Counted from the stretch's first letter, positions 44,275 to 53,383 are shown. The stretch: 64,000 nucleotides of DNA from Pseudomonas sp. GCEP-101 (GCF_025133575.1 NZ_CP104011.1:6146965-6210964), one strand, 5' to 3'. Made by a program: numbers and translations. The notes: generated by a model not told the origin, from the letters alone.

Positions 44275-44754
44275 TCAGATGCTCTCCAGCTCCGACCACT
44301 CTTCCTCGGTCATCATCTTGTCAAGCTCGACCAGGATCAGCAGCTCGCCGTTCTTGTTGCAGACGCCCTGGATGAACTTGGCCGATTCCTCGTTACCGAC
44401 GTTCGGCGCGGTCTCGATCTCGGACTGGCGCAGGTAGACGACCTCGGCGACGCTGTCGACCAGGATGCCCACCACCTGCTTGTCGGCTTCGATGATGACG
44501 ATGCGGGTGTTGTCCGAAACCGGCGCCGGGTCCAGGCCGAAGCGCTGGCGGGTGTCGATCACGGTGACCACGTTGCCGCGCAGGTTGATGATGCCCAGCA
44601 CGTAGCTCGGGGCACCCGGGACCGGCGCGATCTCGGTGTAGCGCAGCACTTCCTGGACCTGCATCACGTTGATGCCGTAGGTCTCGTTGTCCAGGCGGAA
44701 GGTGACCCACTGCAGAATCGGATCTTCGGCACCTTGCGCTGACGTTTTCTTCAT
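44275..44754 (-). CDS. cheW: Chemotaxis coupling protein CheW
   Basis: The 159-residue SH3-like adaptor links chemoreceptors to the CheA kinase. Features are LQWVTFRLDNETYGINVMQV, YTEIAPVPGAPSYVLGIINL and RGNVVTVIDTRQRFGL. The ATG at 44754 carries AGGGG just upstream. The frame stays open farther 5', over the end of parP, but the CheW domain starts here. It lies downstream of parC-parP, which supply polar positioning. Confidence 0.96.
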   Translation of the reverse strand: MKKTSAQGAEDPILQWVTFRLDNETYGINVMQVQEVLRYTEIAPVPGAPSYVLGIINLRGNVVTVIDTRQRFGLDPAPVSDNTRIVIIEADKQVVGILVDSVAEVVYLRQSEIETAPNVGNEESAKFIQGVCNKNGELLILVELDKMMTEEEWSELESI

Positions 44755-44816
44755 ATCCCCTCGCCTCTTCTGGTTTCCACGCCGCCTGCGGCGCGGAGGT
44801 TTTCTGTCGTATTGGG

Positions 44817-45755
44817 TTAGTGCTGCAGGCGCTTGGCCGCGCCGCTGGCGATCAGTTCGGCCAGGGCGGAGACATCCAGCAGCGCGCACATCTGGTCGAT
44901 CACCGTGCCGGCCAGCCACGGGCGCTGCTGGCGCTGGCTGCGCCACTTCACCTCGGACGGGTCCAGGCGCACCGAGCGGCTGACCTGGTGCACCGCCAGC
45001 CCCCACTCGTAGCCCTGCACGGAAATCACGTATTGCAGCCCTTCGCGGTAGTCGTCCCGGTAGCGCTCGGGCATCACCCAGCGCGCGGTGTCGAGCACCT
45101 TCAGGTTGCCGTTCTGCCCGGGCAGGATGCCCAGGAACCAGTCCGGCTGGCCGAACAGCGGGGTCAGGTCGTGCCCCGCCAGCGGATAGATCGAGCCCAG
45201 GCACACCAGCGGCACCGCCAGGGTCAGCCCGGCGACGTCGAACAACAGGCACTCGAACGGCTCGGCGGCCCATACCGGGCGGCCGTCGTCGAGCAGCTTC
45301 AGCGGCGCGGCGGGCAGCTCGGCGCTGCCCGGCTGGTGCAGGTCGATGACCTGGCCCAGCTGCGCAGGCGGCTCATCGGCAACCGGTGCGGCGGTGGTTG
45401 GCGCGTCGCTGGCCGGGGCCATCGGTGCGGGGGCGCGCAGCTCGGCGACGGGCGCCCGGGCGGAAACGCTCAGGCGCGCATCGCGGACCTGTTCCTCCAG
45501 CACCGCCGCCTCGAATTCGTCGAGGCTGACGCTGGCATCCGCCGTCTGCACCACCGCAGCCTGGGGCTCGGCGGTGAGCGGTGCGAGCGGCTCGCTGACC
45601 ACCAGCGCCACCGGGGCGGCCGGCGCAACGGGCGCGGCAACGGGCTGCGCCACCGGTTCCGGGGCGAAGTCTTCGAACGTGGCCTCCTGCAGCAGCGCGT
45701 CCAGGTAGGACTGCAGCGCAAGCTGGGGGCGCGTGGCGGTAGCGGAACGACTCAT
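44817..45755 (-). CDS. parP: ParP-type CheW-domain protein for polar chemoarray positioning
   Basis: A roughly 312-residue protein with an Ala/Pro-rich disordered N-terminal half (residues 25-150). The C-terminal CheW-like AIF domain (about residues 175-310) begins VWAAEPFECLLFDVAGLTLA and has FGQPDWFLGILPGQ. ParP binds CheA and ParC, keeping arrays at the old pole. The ATG at 45755 gives MSRSATATRPQLALQSYLDA, but a GTG at 45845 gives 30 more residues, so the start is uncertain. The name follows the Vibrio ParC/ParP system. Confidence 0.88.
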   Translation of the reverse strand: MSRSATATRPQLALQSYLDALLQEATFEDFAPEPVAQPVAAPVAPAAPVALVVSEPLAPLTAEPQAAVVQTADASVSLDEFEAAVLEEQVRDARLSVSARAPVAELRAPAPMAPASDAPTTAAPVADEPPAQLGQVIDLHQPGSAELPAAPLKLLDDGRPVWAAEPFECLLFDVAGLTLAVPLVCLGSIYPLAGHDLTPLFGQPDWFLGILPGQNGNLKVLDTARWVMPERYRDDYREGLQYVISVQGYEWGLAVHQVSRSVRLDPSEVKWRSQRQQRPWLAGTVIDQMCALLDVSALAELIASGAAKRLQH

Positions 45756-45852
45756 GAGGGATAACCGCGCAAGGTGACTGTCCAGCCTATCGGCAGCGGA
45801 CGCGCCGCTCTTGAGCGCATCCGTCGGATTCTTTTGTTCAAGCACCGCATGC

Positions 45853-46641
45853 TCACGCTACCTGACTTGCCGGCACGTGGGCCAGCAGATGCTTGAGCAG
45901 TGCGCGGTAGGCGATCACGCCACGGCTGTTGCCATCGTTGCGCGAGGGCACCAGGCCCTGGCGGCTGGCGTCGCGCAGCTTGGTATCCACCGGGATGAAT
46001 GCCTGCCAGAGGGTGTCCGGGTAGGTGTCGCGCAGCACCCGCAGGGTGCCCAGAGAGGCCTGGGTACGGCGGTCGAACAGGGTCGGGACGATGGTGAACG
46101 GTAGCGCCTGCTTGCGCGAGCGGTTGACCATCTTCAGGGTGTTGACCATGCGCTCCAGGCCCTTGAGGGCGAGGAACTCGGTCTGCACCGGGATGACCAG
46201 GTGCTGGCTGGCCGCCATGGCGTTGACCATCAGCACGCCCAGCAGCGGCGGGCTGTCGATGATCGCGTGGTCGAACTCGTTCCACAGCTGCGCCAGGCTC
46301 TTGGCGATCACCAGGCCCAGGCCGTTCTGCCCCGGCGACTGGCGCTCCAGGGTGGCCAGCGCGGTGCTCGACGGCAGCAGGCGGATGTTCTCGTGGCTGG
46401 TGGGCAGCAGCAGCGATGCCGGCAGCCCCTCGGGCACGTTGCCCTGGTGCAGGAACAGGTCGAACACGCTGTGTTCCAGGGTGTCCGGATCATGGCCGAA
46501 ATAACTGGTCATCGAACCGTGGGGGTCCAGGTCGACGATCAACACGCGCTTGCCGGCGTCCGCCAGCAGGCCCGCCAAGGCGATCGACGATGTGGTCTTG
46601 CCGACGCCACCTTTCTGGTTGGCTACCGCCCAGACTTTCAT
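45853..46641 (-). CDS. parC: ParA-family ATPase ParC for chemotaxis array localisation
   Basis: The 262-residue deviant Walker ATPase has MKVWAVANQKGGVGKTTSSI (Walker A KGGVGKT) and VLIVDLDPHGSMTSYFG. IIDSPPLLGVLMVNAMAAS is the Walker B and switch region. It recruits chemotaxis proteins to the cell pole and secures their inheritance. It lies between motD and parP in the che operon, which separates it from chromosomal or plasmid ParA. Confidence 0.92.
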   Translation of the reverse strand: MKVWAVANQKGGVGKTTSSIALAGLLADAGKRVLIVDLDPHGSMTSYFGHDPDTLEHSVFDLFLHQGNVPEGLPASLLLPTSHENIRLLPSSTALATLERQSPGQNGLGLVIAKSLAQLWNEFDHAIIDSPPLLGVLMVNAMAASQHLVIPVQTEFLALKGLERMVNTLKMVNRSRKQALPFTIVPTLFDRRTQASLGTLRVLRDTYPDTLWQAFIPVDTKLRDASRQGLVPSRNDGNSRGVIAYRALLKHLLAHVPASQVA

Positions 46642-46686
46642 AGTGCTGGCTCCCCGCAGGCCGTGTTTCGGTTCAGGGTGTTCATA

Positions 46687-47571
46687 TCATTCAGCCCCTG
46701 CCGATGACGAAGAATTGACGGCGCCACTGCCGGGCGCCTCGCTGGCAACCACTGGTGCAGATTGCGTGCCAGCATGCCGCAACGCCGGGTCCGGCTGCGC
46801 CTTGCCGCTGCCCGCGCCGCTGATGCTGCGGCGCACCTCCAGGTTACGGGAGATCACCAATACCACCCGGCGGTTGCGTGCGCGGCCGTCCGCCGTGGCA
46901 TTGTCCGCCACCGGCTGGAATTCACCATAGCCCACCGCCGCCAGCCGACCGGCGTCGAGGCCGTCCTGGGCGAGCATGCGGACGATGCTGGCGGCGCGGG
47001 CCGCGGACAGTTCCCAGTTGGTCGGGTACTGCGAATTATGGATCGGCACGTTGTCGGTGAAGCCCTCGACGTGCACCGGGTTGCGGTAAGGCGCCAGAAT
47101 CCTGGCGACCTTCTCGATGATCGCGAACGCCGCGTCGTTGGGCACCGCATCGCCGCTGGGGAACAGCAGGCTGGAATTGAGGGTGATCTCGATCCAGAAC
47201 TCGTTGCCGCGCACCGACAACTGGTCGGTGGCGATCAGGTCTCCAAACGCCTCGCGCACGCTCTGGGTAATCTGCTGGAGGGTGTCCGGGTTGCCCTGGG
47301 CCTGCCCTTCGTCCTGCGGATCGGTCAGCGACTGGTCCGGCTGCTGGGTGTGCGGACGCTCCTCGCCAATCGGGATCGGACGCACCGAGCGGTCGGGCTG
47401 GTTGAACACGCCGGTCAGGGTTTCCGAGAGGATCTTGTACTTGCCCTCGTTGATCGAGGAGATCGAGTACATCACCACGAAGAAGGCGAACAGCAGGGTG
47501 ATGAAGTCCGCGTAGGACACCAGCCAGCGTTCGTGATTTTCGTGTTCTTCATGGCGTCTGCGGCGAGGCAT
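46687..47571 (-). CDS. motD: Flagellar stator protein MotD
   Basis: A roughly 294-residue MotB-type stator subunit. A basic N-terminus precedes one membrane helix with VSYADFITLLFAFFVVMYSI (proton-channel Asp). The periplasmic OmpA-like peptidoglycan-binding domain has VEGFTDNVPIHNSQYPTNWE and LSAARAASIVRML. With MotC it forms the second stator of Pseudomonas, needed for swarming. The ATG at 47571 has AAGG 8 nt upstream. Two closer starts (47577, 47580) are possible. A Ser/Gly/Ala-rich tail ends it. Confidence 0.94.
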   Translation of the reverse strand: MPRRRRHEEHENHERWLVSYADFITLLFAFFVVMYSISSINEGKYKILSETLTGVFNQPDRSVRPIPIGEERPHTQQPDQSLTDPQDEGQAQGNPDTLQQITQSVREAFGDLIATDQLSVRGNEFWIEITLNSSLLFPSGDAVPNDAAFAIIEKVARILAPYRNPVHVEGFTDNVPIHNSQYPTNWELSAARAASIVRMLAQDGLDAGRLAAVGYGEFQPVADNATADGRARNRRVVLVISRNLEVRRSISGAGSGKAQPDPALRHAGTQSAPVVASEAPGSGAVNSSSSAGAE

Positions 47572-47587
47572 GCGCATCACCTTCTTC

Positions 47588-48328
47588 TTAGCCGACGAAG
47601 CCTTGCAGCTTCAGCTCGATGGAACGCGGGTTTTCGCCCTCGGCGATGGACAGCAGCCCCTCCATGAGCATCTCGCGGTAGCAGGACTGGCGCAGCACGA
47701 TGCTTTTCAGCTTGTGGCCAATGGGCAGCAGCAACAGGTTGGCCAGGCCCACGCCATAGATGGTGGCGACGAAGGCGACGGCGATGCCGTTGCCCAGCTG
47801 GCTCGGGTCGGCGAGGTTGCCCATGACGTGGATCAGGCCCATCACCGCGCCGATGATGCCGATGGTCGGCGAGTAGCCGCCCATGGCCTCGAACACCTTG
47901 GCGGCGGCCAGGTCGCGGCTTTCCTGGTTGTACAGGTCGACTTCGAGGATGCTGCGGATGGCTTCGGGCTCGGTGCCGTCCACCAGCAGTTGCAGGCCCT
48001 TGCGCGCGTAGGGGTCGCGCTCGGCGTCGGCGACGGTTTCCAGGCCCAGCAGGCCTTCCTTGCGCGCCGTCATGCTCCAGCCGACCACATGGTTGATGCC
48101 GCCGACCAGGTCCACCTTGGGCGGCAGGACCATCCAGCGCAGCATGGTCACGGCGCGCTTGAGCACCGCGACCGGGGTCTGCAACAGCGCGGCGGCGAGG
48201 GTGCCGCCCACCACGATCAGCGCCGCCGGGCCGTTGGCCAGGGCACCGACGTGCCCGCCCTCGAGGAAGTTGCCACCGATGATGGCAACCAGCGCGAGGA
48301 TCAGGCCGACCAGGCTGAGGACATCCAT
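47588..48328 (-). CDS. motC: Flagellar stator protein MotC
   Basis: The 246-residue MotA-type stator subunit has four membrane helices. Features are MDVLSLVGLILALVAIIGGN, the cytoplasmic loop with charged residues (LRWMVLPPKV, SMTARKEGLLGLETVAD) and FEAMGGYSPTIGIIGAVMGL in the proton-channel helices. Its ATG overlaps the cheB stop as TGATG. The motD start follows after about 16 nt. Confidence 0.95.
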   Translation of the reverse strand: MDVLSLVGLILALVAIIGGNFLEGGHVGALANGPAALIVVGGTLAAALLQTPVAVLKRAVTMLRWMVLPPKVDLVGGINHVVGWSMTARKEGLLGLETVADAERDPYARKGLQLLVDGTEPEAIRSILEVDLYNQESRDLAAAKVFEAMGGYSPTIGIIGAVMGLIHVMGNLADPSQLGNGIAVAFVATIYGVGLANLLLLPIGHKLKSIVLRQSCYREMLMEGLLSIAEGENPRSIELKLQGFVG

Positions 48329-49446
48329 CAGCCGCAGGCCTCGGTCAGGTGCCGGCCGATGTCGTCCAGGCTGTACACCGCGTCGGCCAGGCCCGCCTTG
48401 GCGATGGCCATGGGCATGCCGTAGATCACGCAGCTGGCCTCATCCTGGGCCCACACCTGGGCGCCGCCCTGCTTGAGCATGCGCGCGCCTTCGCGGCCGT
48501 CGGCGCCCATGCCGGTGAGGACCACCGCCAGCACCTTGTCGCCGTAGGCCTTGGACGCGGAACCGAAGGTCACGTCCACGCAGGGCTTGTAGTTCAGGCG
48601 TTCGTCACCGGGGAGGATGCGGATCGCACCGCGGGCGTCGATCATCATCTGCTTGCCGCCGGGAGCCAGCAGGGCCACGCCGGGACGCAGCAGGTCGCCA
48701 TCCTCGGCTTCCTTGACGGTGATCTTGCAGAGCTTGTCCAGGCGTTCGGCGAAGGCCTTGGTGAAGGCCGCCGGCATGTGCTGGATCAGCACCAGCGGCG
48801 CGGGGAAGTTGGCAGGCAGCTGGGTCAGGACCCGCTGCAGCGCCACCGGCCCACCGGTCGACGTGCCGATGGCTACCAGCCGGTAGGGCTTACGCTTTGG
48901 GGCGGAGGAGGTCGCCGGCGCCGGAGCGGCCGGCGCGTGGCTGCCGCCCGGCGAAGCAGGAGCGGCCGGGCGCGCGGTGCCGGCAGTAGACGTCGAAGCC
49001 GGCGCGGCCGGGTTCGACGAATACGACGAGTAGGACGCGAAGCGACGATTGCTCTTGGCAATGGTATGGACCTTCTCGCAGAGCAACTGGCGGACCTTGT
49101 CCGGGTTGCGCGAGATGTCCTCGAAATTCTTCGGCAGGTAATCCACCGCGCCGGCGTCCAGCGCGTCCAGGGTCACCCGGGCGCCCTCGTGGGTCAGCGA
49201 GGAGAACATCAGGACCGGCGTCGGGCAGCGCTGCATGATGGTCCGCACGGCGGTGATGCCGTCCATCAGCGGCATCTCGTAGTCCATGGTGATCACGTCG
49301 GGCTTGAGCGCCAGCGCCTGATCGATCGCCTCGCGGCCGTTGGTGGCCGTACCGACCACCTGGATCTGCGGGTCGCCCGAAAGAATCTCCGAGACACGGC
49401 GGCGGAAGAACCCCGAATCGTCCACCACCAGGACTTTGACAGCCAT
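48328..49446 (-). CDS. cheB: Chemotaxis response regulator protein-glutamate methylesterase CheB
   Basis: The 372-residue protein has an N-terminal receiver (KVLVVDDSGFFRRRVSEIL, phospho-Asp in VITMDYEMPLMDGI). A long Pro/Ala/Ser-rich linker (residues 140-185) leads to the methylesterase domain: catalytic Ser in IGTSTGGPVALQRV, His in LIQHMPAAFTKAF and Asp in LTGMGADGREG. It removes methyl groups from receptors for adaptation. GGAG lies 5 nt before the ATG at 49446. The upstream gap to cheA holds the MITE-like element. Confidence 0.97.
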   Translation of the reverse strand: MAVKVLVVDDSGFFRRRVSEILSGDPQIQVVGTATNGREAIDQALALKPDVITMDYEMPLMDGITAVRTIMQRCPTPVLMFSSLTHEGARVTLDALDAGAVDYLPKNFEDISRNPDKVRQLLCEKVHTIAKSNRRFASYSSYSSNPAAPASTSTAGTARPAAPASPGGSHAPAAPAPATSSAPKRKPYRLVAIGTSTGGPVALQRVLTQLPANFPAPLVLIQHMPAAFTKAFAERLDKLCKITVKEAEDGDLLRPGVALLAPGGKQMMIDARGAIRILPGDERLNYKPCVDVTFGSASKAYGDKVLAVVLTGMGADGREGARMLKQGGAQVWAQDEASCVIYGMPMAIAKAGLADAVYSLDDIGRHLTEACG

Positions 49447-49500
49447 AGACACTCCTGAAAAAACTTCTTCCATCACACGGGCGCGCCAAGCGGCACGCCC

Positions 49501-49767
49501 ATAGGGTCAGTTGACGATTCGGCGCGAGCCGCGTTGCTGCGCCAAATCACGCCAGGCTAGACGCGGAACGACGGCAATGGCATTCCCTTGTCGAGTTCCG
49601 CAACGACGCATGGCGTGATTTGCTGCGCAACCCGAAGGGACGGGGCCGCATTTTGTGCCGCGCTGCGTTACTGGCTCATTTGGAATAACCAAACCTATCT
49701 CCTCGTGCCTTGGCCTGCGCAAAATGTGGTTCCGTCGCGGCCGTGGCGAATCGTCAACTGACCCTAT
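49501..49767. mobile_element. MITE-like palindromic element between cheA and cheB
   Basis: Perfect 21-bp terminal inverted repeats (49501-49521 and 49747-49767, core GGGTCAGTTGACGATTCG) are bounded by TA on both sides, as in TA-targeting IS630/Tc1-mariner elements. Inside, two branched arms fold: 49533-49553 with 49612-49631 (enclosing GCGGAAC/GTTCCGC at 49563-49569 and 49595-49601), and 49639-49657 with 49718-49736. It has no transposase gene. It abuts the cheA stop codon, with the terminal repeat ending 3 nt from it. It would form a large RNA structure within the che transcript. Confidence 0.82.
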
Positions 49768-49769
49768 TG

Positions 49770-51977
49770 TCAGATACGACGGGCGTAGCGCTTGAGCATG
49801 CTCGGCACGTCGAGGATCAGCGCGATGCGCCCGTCCCCGGTGATGGTCGCCCCCGCCATGCCCGGCGTGCCTTGCAGCATCTTGCCCAGCGGCTTGATCA
49901 CCACCTCTTCCTGGCCCACCAGCTGGTCGACCACGAAGCCGATGCGCTGGGTGCCCACGGAGAGGATCACCACGTGGCCCTCGCCCGGCTCGTCATGCTG
50001 CGCACCTGGCACCAGCCAGCGCTTGAGGTAGAACAACGGCAGGGCCTTGTCGCGGACGATCACCACTTCCTGGCCGTCCACCACGTTGGTGTTGGAGAGG
50101 TCTAGGTGGAAGATCTCGTTGACGTTGACCAGCGGGAAGGCGAAGGCCTGGTTGCCCAGCATCACCATCAGGGTCGGCATGATCGCCAGGGTCAGCGGGA
50201 CCTTGATGACGATCTTCGAGCCCTGGCCCTTGGTCGAGTAGATGTTGATGATCCCGTTGAGCTGGGAAATCTTGGTCTTCACCACGTCCATGCCGACACC
50301 GCGGCCGGAGACGTCGGAGATCTCGGTCTTGGTCGAGAAGCCGGGGGCGAAGATCAGGTTGTAGCAGTCGGACTCGGACAGGCGATCGGCCGCATCCTTG
50401 TCCAGCAGCCCCTTCTCCACCGCCTTGGCGCGCAGCACGTCCGGGTCCATGCCTTTGCCGTCGTCGGAGATCGACAGCAGGATGTGGTCGCCTTCCTGTT
50501 CGGCGGACAGCACCACCTTGCCCGAACGCGACTTGCCGGCGGCCTCTCGCTCGTCGGGGCCTTCGATGCCGTGGTCGACCGCGTTGCGCACCAGGTGCAC
50601 CAGCGGGTCGGCCAGGGCCTCGACCAGGTTCTTGTCCAGGTCGGTCTCTTCGCCGATCAGCTCGAGGTTGATCTCTTTCTTCAGGTTGCGCGCCAGATCG
50701 CGGACCTGGCGCGGGAAGCGGCCGAAGACCTTCTTGATCGGCTGCATGCGGGTCTTCATGACCGACGACTGCAGGTCGGCGGTCACCACGTCGAGGTTGG
50801 AGACGGCCTTGGCCATCGCCTCGTCGCCGCTGTTCAGGCCCAGGCGCACCAGGCGGTTACGCACCAGCACCAGTTCGCCGACCATGTTCATGATCTCGTC
50901 CAGGCGGGCGGTGTCCACGCGCACGGTGGTTTCCGCTTCGCTGGCCGGCTTCTCGGCGGGCGCGGCGGCAGCAGGCTTGGCAGCGGCAGGTTTGGCCGCC
51001 GCAGCAGCCGGTGCCGGCGCCGCAGCAGGCTTGGGCGCGGGGGCTGGCGCCGCCGGCTTGGCCGCCGCTGGCTCTTCCTTCGCGCCGGTGAACTGGCCCT
51101 TGCCGTGCAACTCGTCGAGCAGCTTCTCGAATTCGTCGTCGGTGATGTTGTCGTCGCCGCCAGGTGCCGGCGCTTGCTCGGCTTTCTTCTCGGCAGCCGC
51201 TTCGGCGGGAGCCGGGGCTTCCTCCTTGGCGCCGGTGAACTGGCCCTTGCCATGCAACTGGTCGAGCAGCGCTTCGAACTCGTCGTCGCTGATCTCGTCG
51301 CCACCGGCCGGCGCTTCGGCGGCCGGCGCCGGAGCAGCCTTGGCCGGCTCCTTGGCGCCAGCGCTGAACTGGCCCTTGCCGTGCAACTGGTCGAGAAGCG
51401 CTTCGAATTCGTCGTCGGTGATGTCGTCGCCACCGGCGCCCACGGGCGCCGCGGGCGCTTCGGCGGCGGGCTCGAGCGCATCCATCAGTTGCTCGAACTC
51501 GGCGTCGGTGATGTCGCCATAGGCTGCCGCAGCCGCCGGCGCGGGTTCGACGACGGGCTCGGCGGCCGGAGCTTCGGCCGGCGCGGCATCCGGATCGGCC
51601 AGGCGCGACAGGGCAGCGAGCAGCTCGGGCGTGGCCGGCGTCGGCTCCTGCGCATCCCGCACCTGCTGGAACATCACATTGACGGTATCCAGCGCCTGCA
51701 GCATCACGTCCATCAGCTCGGCATCCACGCGGCGTTCGCCCTTGCGCAGCATGTCGAAGACGTTTTCAGCGATGTGGCAGCACTCCACCAGCGCGTTCAG
51801 CTGGAGGAAGCCCGCCCCACCCTTGACGGTGTGGAACCCACGGAAGATGGCATTGAGCAGGTCCATGTCATCCGGGCGGCTTTCCAGCTCGACCAGTTGC
51901 TCGGACAGTTGCTCGAGGATCTCGCCGGCCTCCACCAGGAAGTCCTGGAGGATCTCGTCATCGGCGTCGAAGCTCAT
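49770..51977 (-). CDS. cheA: Chemotaxis sensor histidine kinase CheA
   Basis: The 735-residue kinase has a P1 HPt domain with phospho-His49 in FRGFHTVKGGAGF. An Ala/Pro-rich region (residues 125-340) carries three copies of a DDEFEALLDQLHGKGQF motif and one degenerate copy. P3 dimerisation follows (VDTARLDEIMNMVGELVLVR). The P4 ATP domain has HLVRNAVDHGIE, DDGKGMDPD and SGRGVGMDVV, and P5 is CheW-like. It phosphorylates CheY and CheB on receptor signals. AGGGAG lies 7 nt before the ATG. Confidence 0.97.
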   Translation of the reverse strand: MSFDADDEILQDFLVEAGEILEQLSEQLVELESRPDDMDLLNAIFRGFHTVKGGAGFLQLNALVECCHIAENVFDMLRKGERRVDAELMDVMLQALDTVNVMFQQVRDAQEPTPATPELLAALSRLADPDAAPAEAPAAEPVVEPAPAAAAAYGDITDAEFEQLMDALEPAAEAPAAPVGAGGDDITDDEFEALLDQLHGKGQFSAGAKEPAKAAPAPAAEAPAGGDEISDDEFEALLDQLHGKGQFTGAKEEAPAPAEAAAEKKAEQAPAPGGDDNITDDEFEKLLDELHGKGQFTGAKEEPAAAKPAAPAPAPKPAAAPAPAAAAAKPAAAKPAAAAPAEKPASEAETTVRVDTARLDEIMNMVGELVLVRNRLVRLGLNSGDEAMAKAVSNLDVVTADLQSSVMKTRMQPIKKVFGRFPRQVRDLARNLKKEINLELIGEETDLDKNLVEALADPLVHLVRNAVDHGIEGPDEREAAGKSRSGKVVLSAEQEGDHILLSISDDGKGMDPDVLRAKAVEKGLLDKDAADRLSESDCYNLIFAPGFSTKTEISDVSGRGVGMDVVKTKISQLNGIINIYSTKGQGSKIVIKVPLTLAIMPTLMVMLGNQAFAFPLVNVNEIFHLDLSNTNVVDGQEVVIVRDKALPLFYLKRWLVPGAQHDEPGEGHVVILSVGTQRIGFVVDQLVGQEEVVIKPLGKMLQGTPGMAGATITGDGRIALILDVPSMLKRYARRI
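51090..51428 (-). repeat. In-frame coding repeats within CheA (LHGKGQF motif)
   Basis: Three near-identical 21-22-residue segments (residues 184-204, 227-247 and 275-296; DNA 51366-51428, 51237-51299 and 51090-51155) follow the pattern DDxITDDEFEALLDQLHGKG. A shortened fourth copy, GDITDAEFEQLMDAL, is at residues 154-168. They are joined by Ala/Pro linkers and lie in the non-conserved stretch between P1 and P3. They look like short acidic amphipathic docking helices. Their binding partner is not known to me. Confidence 0.85.
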
Positions 51978-52009
51978 TCGGGTGCTCCCTCTACAGCGTC
52001 AGCGGACGC

Positions 52010-52792
52010 TTAAAAACCAAGGCTGGATAACAGGTCGTCGACATCGTCCTGACCGGACACGACGTCTTTTCTTGTATCGGCAGCAATCTGCGGACCTTCA
52101 CCCTTGGCCGATCTTTCTTTTTCCACCGCGTCGCGCATGCTGTCGTGGTCATGCTCGATGCCGGCGTAGCGATCGACCTGCCCTGCCATCCAGACCAGCT
52201 TCACCAGGTTCGACTCGACCTCGGTCACCAGCTTGGTGACGCGCTTGATCACTTGCCCGGTGAGGTCCTGGAAGTCCTGCGCCAGCAGGATGTCGTTCAG
52301 GTGCGCGGAGAGCTTGCGGCTGTCCTGGGCGCTGATGTAGAGGAACTGCTCGACGCGCTTGGCCAGCTCGCGGAAGGCCTCGGGGCCCAGCTCGCGGCGC
52401 ATGAAGCGCGACCAGTCTTCCTGCAGCTCCTTGGCCTGGGTCTCGATGTGCATCACCACCGGGGTGCACTCCTCCACCAGGTCCATGGTGCGATTGGCCG
52501 CTTTCTCGGTCATCGTCACCACGTAGGACAGGCGGTCGGTTGCATCGGCGATCTGCGACATCTCCTCGGCGTGCCGGGAGTTGGGGTCGATCTGGAAGTT
52601 GACGATGGCGTTGTGCAATTCGCGGGTGAGCTTGCCTACCTCCTGGTAGAGCCCGCGATCACGCGCCTGGTTGAGCTCGGAGATCAGCTGCACGGCGGTC
52701 TGAACGTCGCCCTGCTCGAGGCAGTCGACCAATTCGCGCGCGTGTTTTTTCAGGGTCGACTCGAAGTCACCCGCGGATTCGTTGAAATCCAT
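52010..52792 (-). CDS. cheZ: CheY phosphatase CheZ
   Basis: The 260-residue elongated four-helix protein dephosphorylates CheY-P. The catalytic segment ILLAQDFQDLTGQVIKRV carries the Asp and Gln residues used in catalysis. The C-terminus DDVDDLLSSLGF is the CheY-docking tail, a classic match. It lies between cheY and cheA. AGAGGG precedes the ATG closely. Confidence 0.95.
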   Translation of the reverse strand: MDFNESAGDFESTLKKHARELVDCLEQGDVQTAVQLISELNQARDRGLYQEVGKLTRELHNAIVNFQIDPNSRHAEEMSQIADATDRLSYVVTMTEKAANRTMDLVEECTPVVMHIETQAKELQEDWSRFMRRELGPEAFRELAKRVEQFLYISAQDSRKLSAHLNDILLAQDFQDLTGQVIKRVTKLVTEVESNLVKLVWMAGQVDRYAGIEHDHDSMRDAVEKERSAKGEGPQIAADTRKDVVSGQDDVDDLLSSLGF

Positions 52793-52811
52793 GACGCCCT
52801 CTTGGCCAGCC

Positions 52812-53186
52812 TCAGCTGCCGACCCGCTCGAAAATCTTCTCGATCTTTTCTTTCAGCACCTGAGCGGTGAAAGGCTTGACCACATAGCCGTTGACCCCGG
52901 CCTGGGCCGCTTCGATGATCTGGTCGCGCTTGGCTTCGGCGGTGACCATCAGCACCGGCAGGTGCTTGAGGCGCTCGTCGGCGCGGACCGCACGGAGCAG
53001 GTCGATCCCGGTCATGCCGGGCATGTTCCAGTCGGTAACGAGGAAGTCGAAGTTGCCGCTGTGCAGCATCGGCAGCGCAGTGGTGCCGTCGTCGGCCTCT
53101 GCGGTGTTGGTGAACCCCAGGTCTCGCAGGAGGTTCTTGATGATGCGCCTCATCGTGGAAAAGTCGTCCACGATGAGAATTTTCAT
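52812..53186 (-). CDS. cheY: Chemotaxis response regulator CheY
   Basis: The 124-residue single-domain receiver has the acidic pair in MKILIVDDFSTMRRII, phospho-Asp in FLVTDWNMPGMTGIDLL, Thr in LMVTAEAKRDQII and Lys in NGYVVKPFTAQVL. Phospho-CheY binds FliM and changes motor rotation. The ATG at 53186 is 7 nt after GGA. A 200-nt gap to fliA upstream may hold a promoter, but none is clear. Confidence 0.97.
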   Translation of the reverse strand: MKILIVDDFSTMRRIIKNLLRDLGFTNTAEADDGTTALPMLHSGNFDFLVTDWNMPGMTGIDLLRAVRADERLKHLPVLMVTAEAKRDQIIEAAQAGVNGYVVKPFTAQVLKEKIEKIFERVGS

Positions 53187-53383
53187 GTTCTTGTCCAAAC
53201 CTGCCTCCATCGATACCAAACGCGCCCTGGCGGGCGTGCCGTCAATTCATCGAGCGTCGTGCGCTCTCGCCATGGGCGCGTCAAGGGAACGTCACCCAAA
53301 AAATTCGTAAGCCTATAACTTGCCTAAGGAAAATCCCTTCAGCCTTTTCGCTAGGAACAAGCAGGCGCGAAACTACCCGATGC

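Noticed and set aside
53187..53383. Gap before cheY examined for a sigma-28 promoter
   Set aside because: No TAAA-N15-GCCGAT-like arrangement was found on the minus strand. A TTGACG is present but lacks a matching -10.
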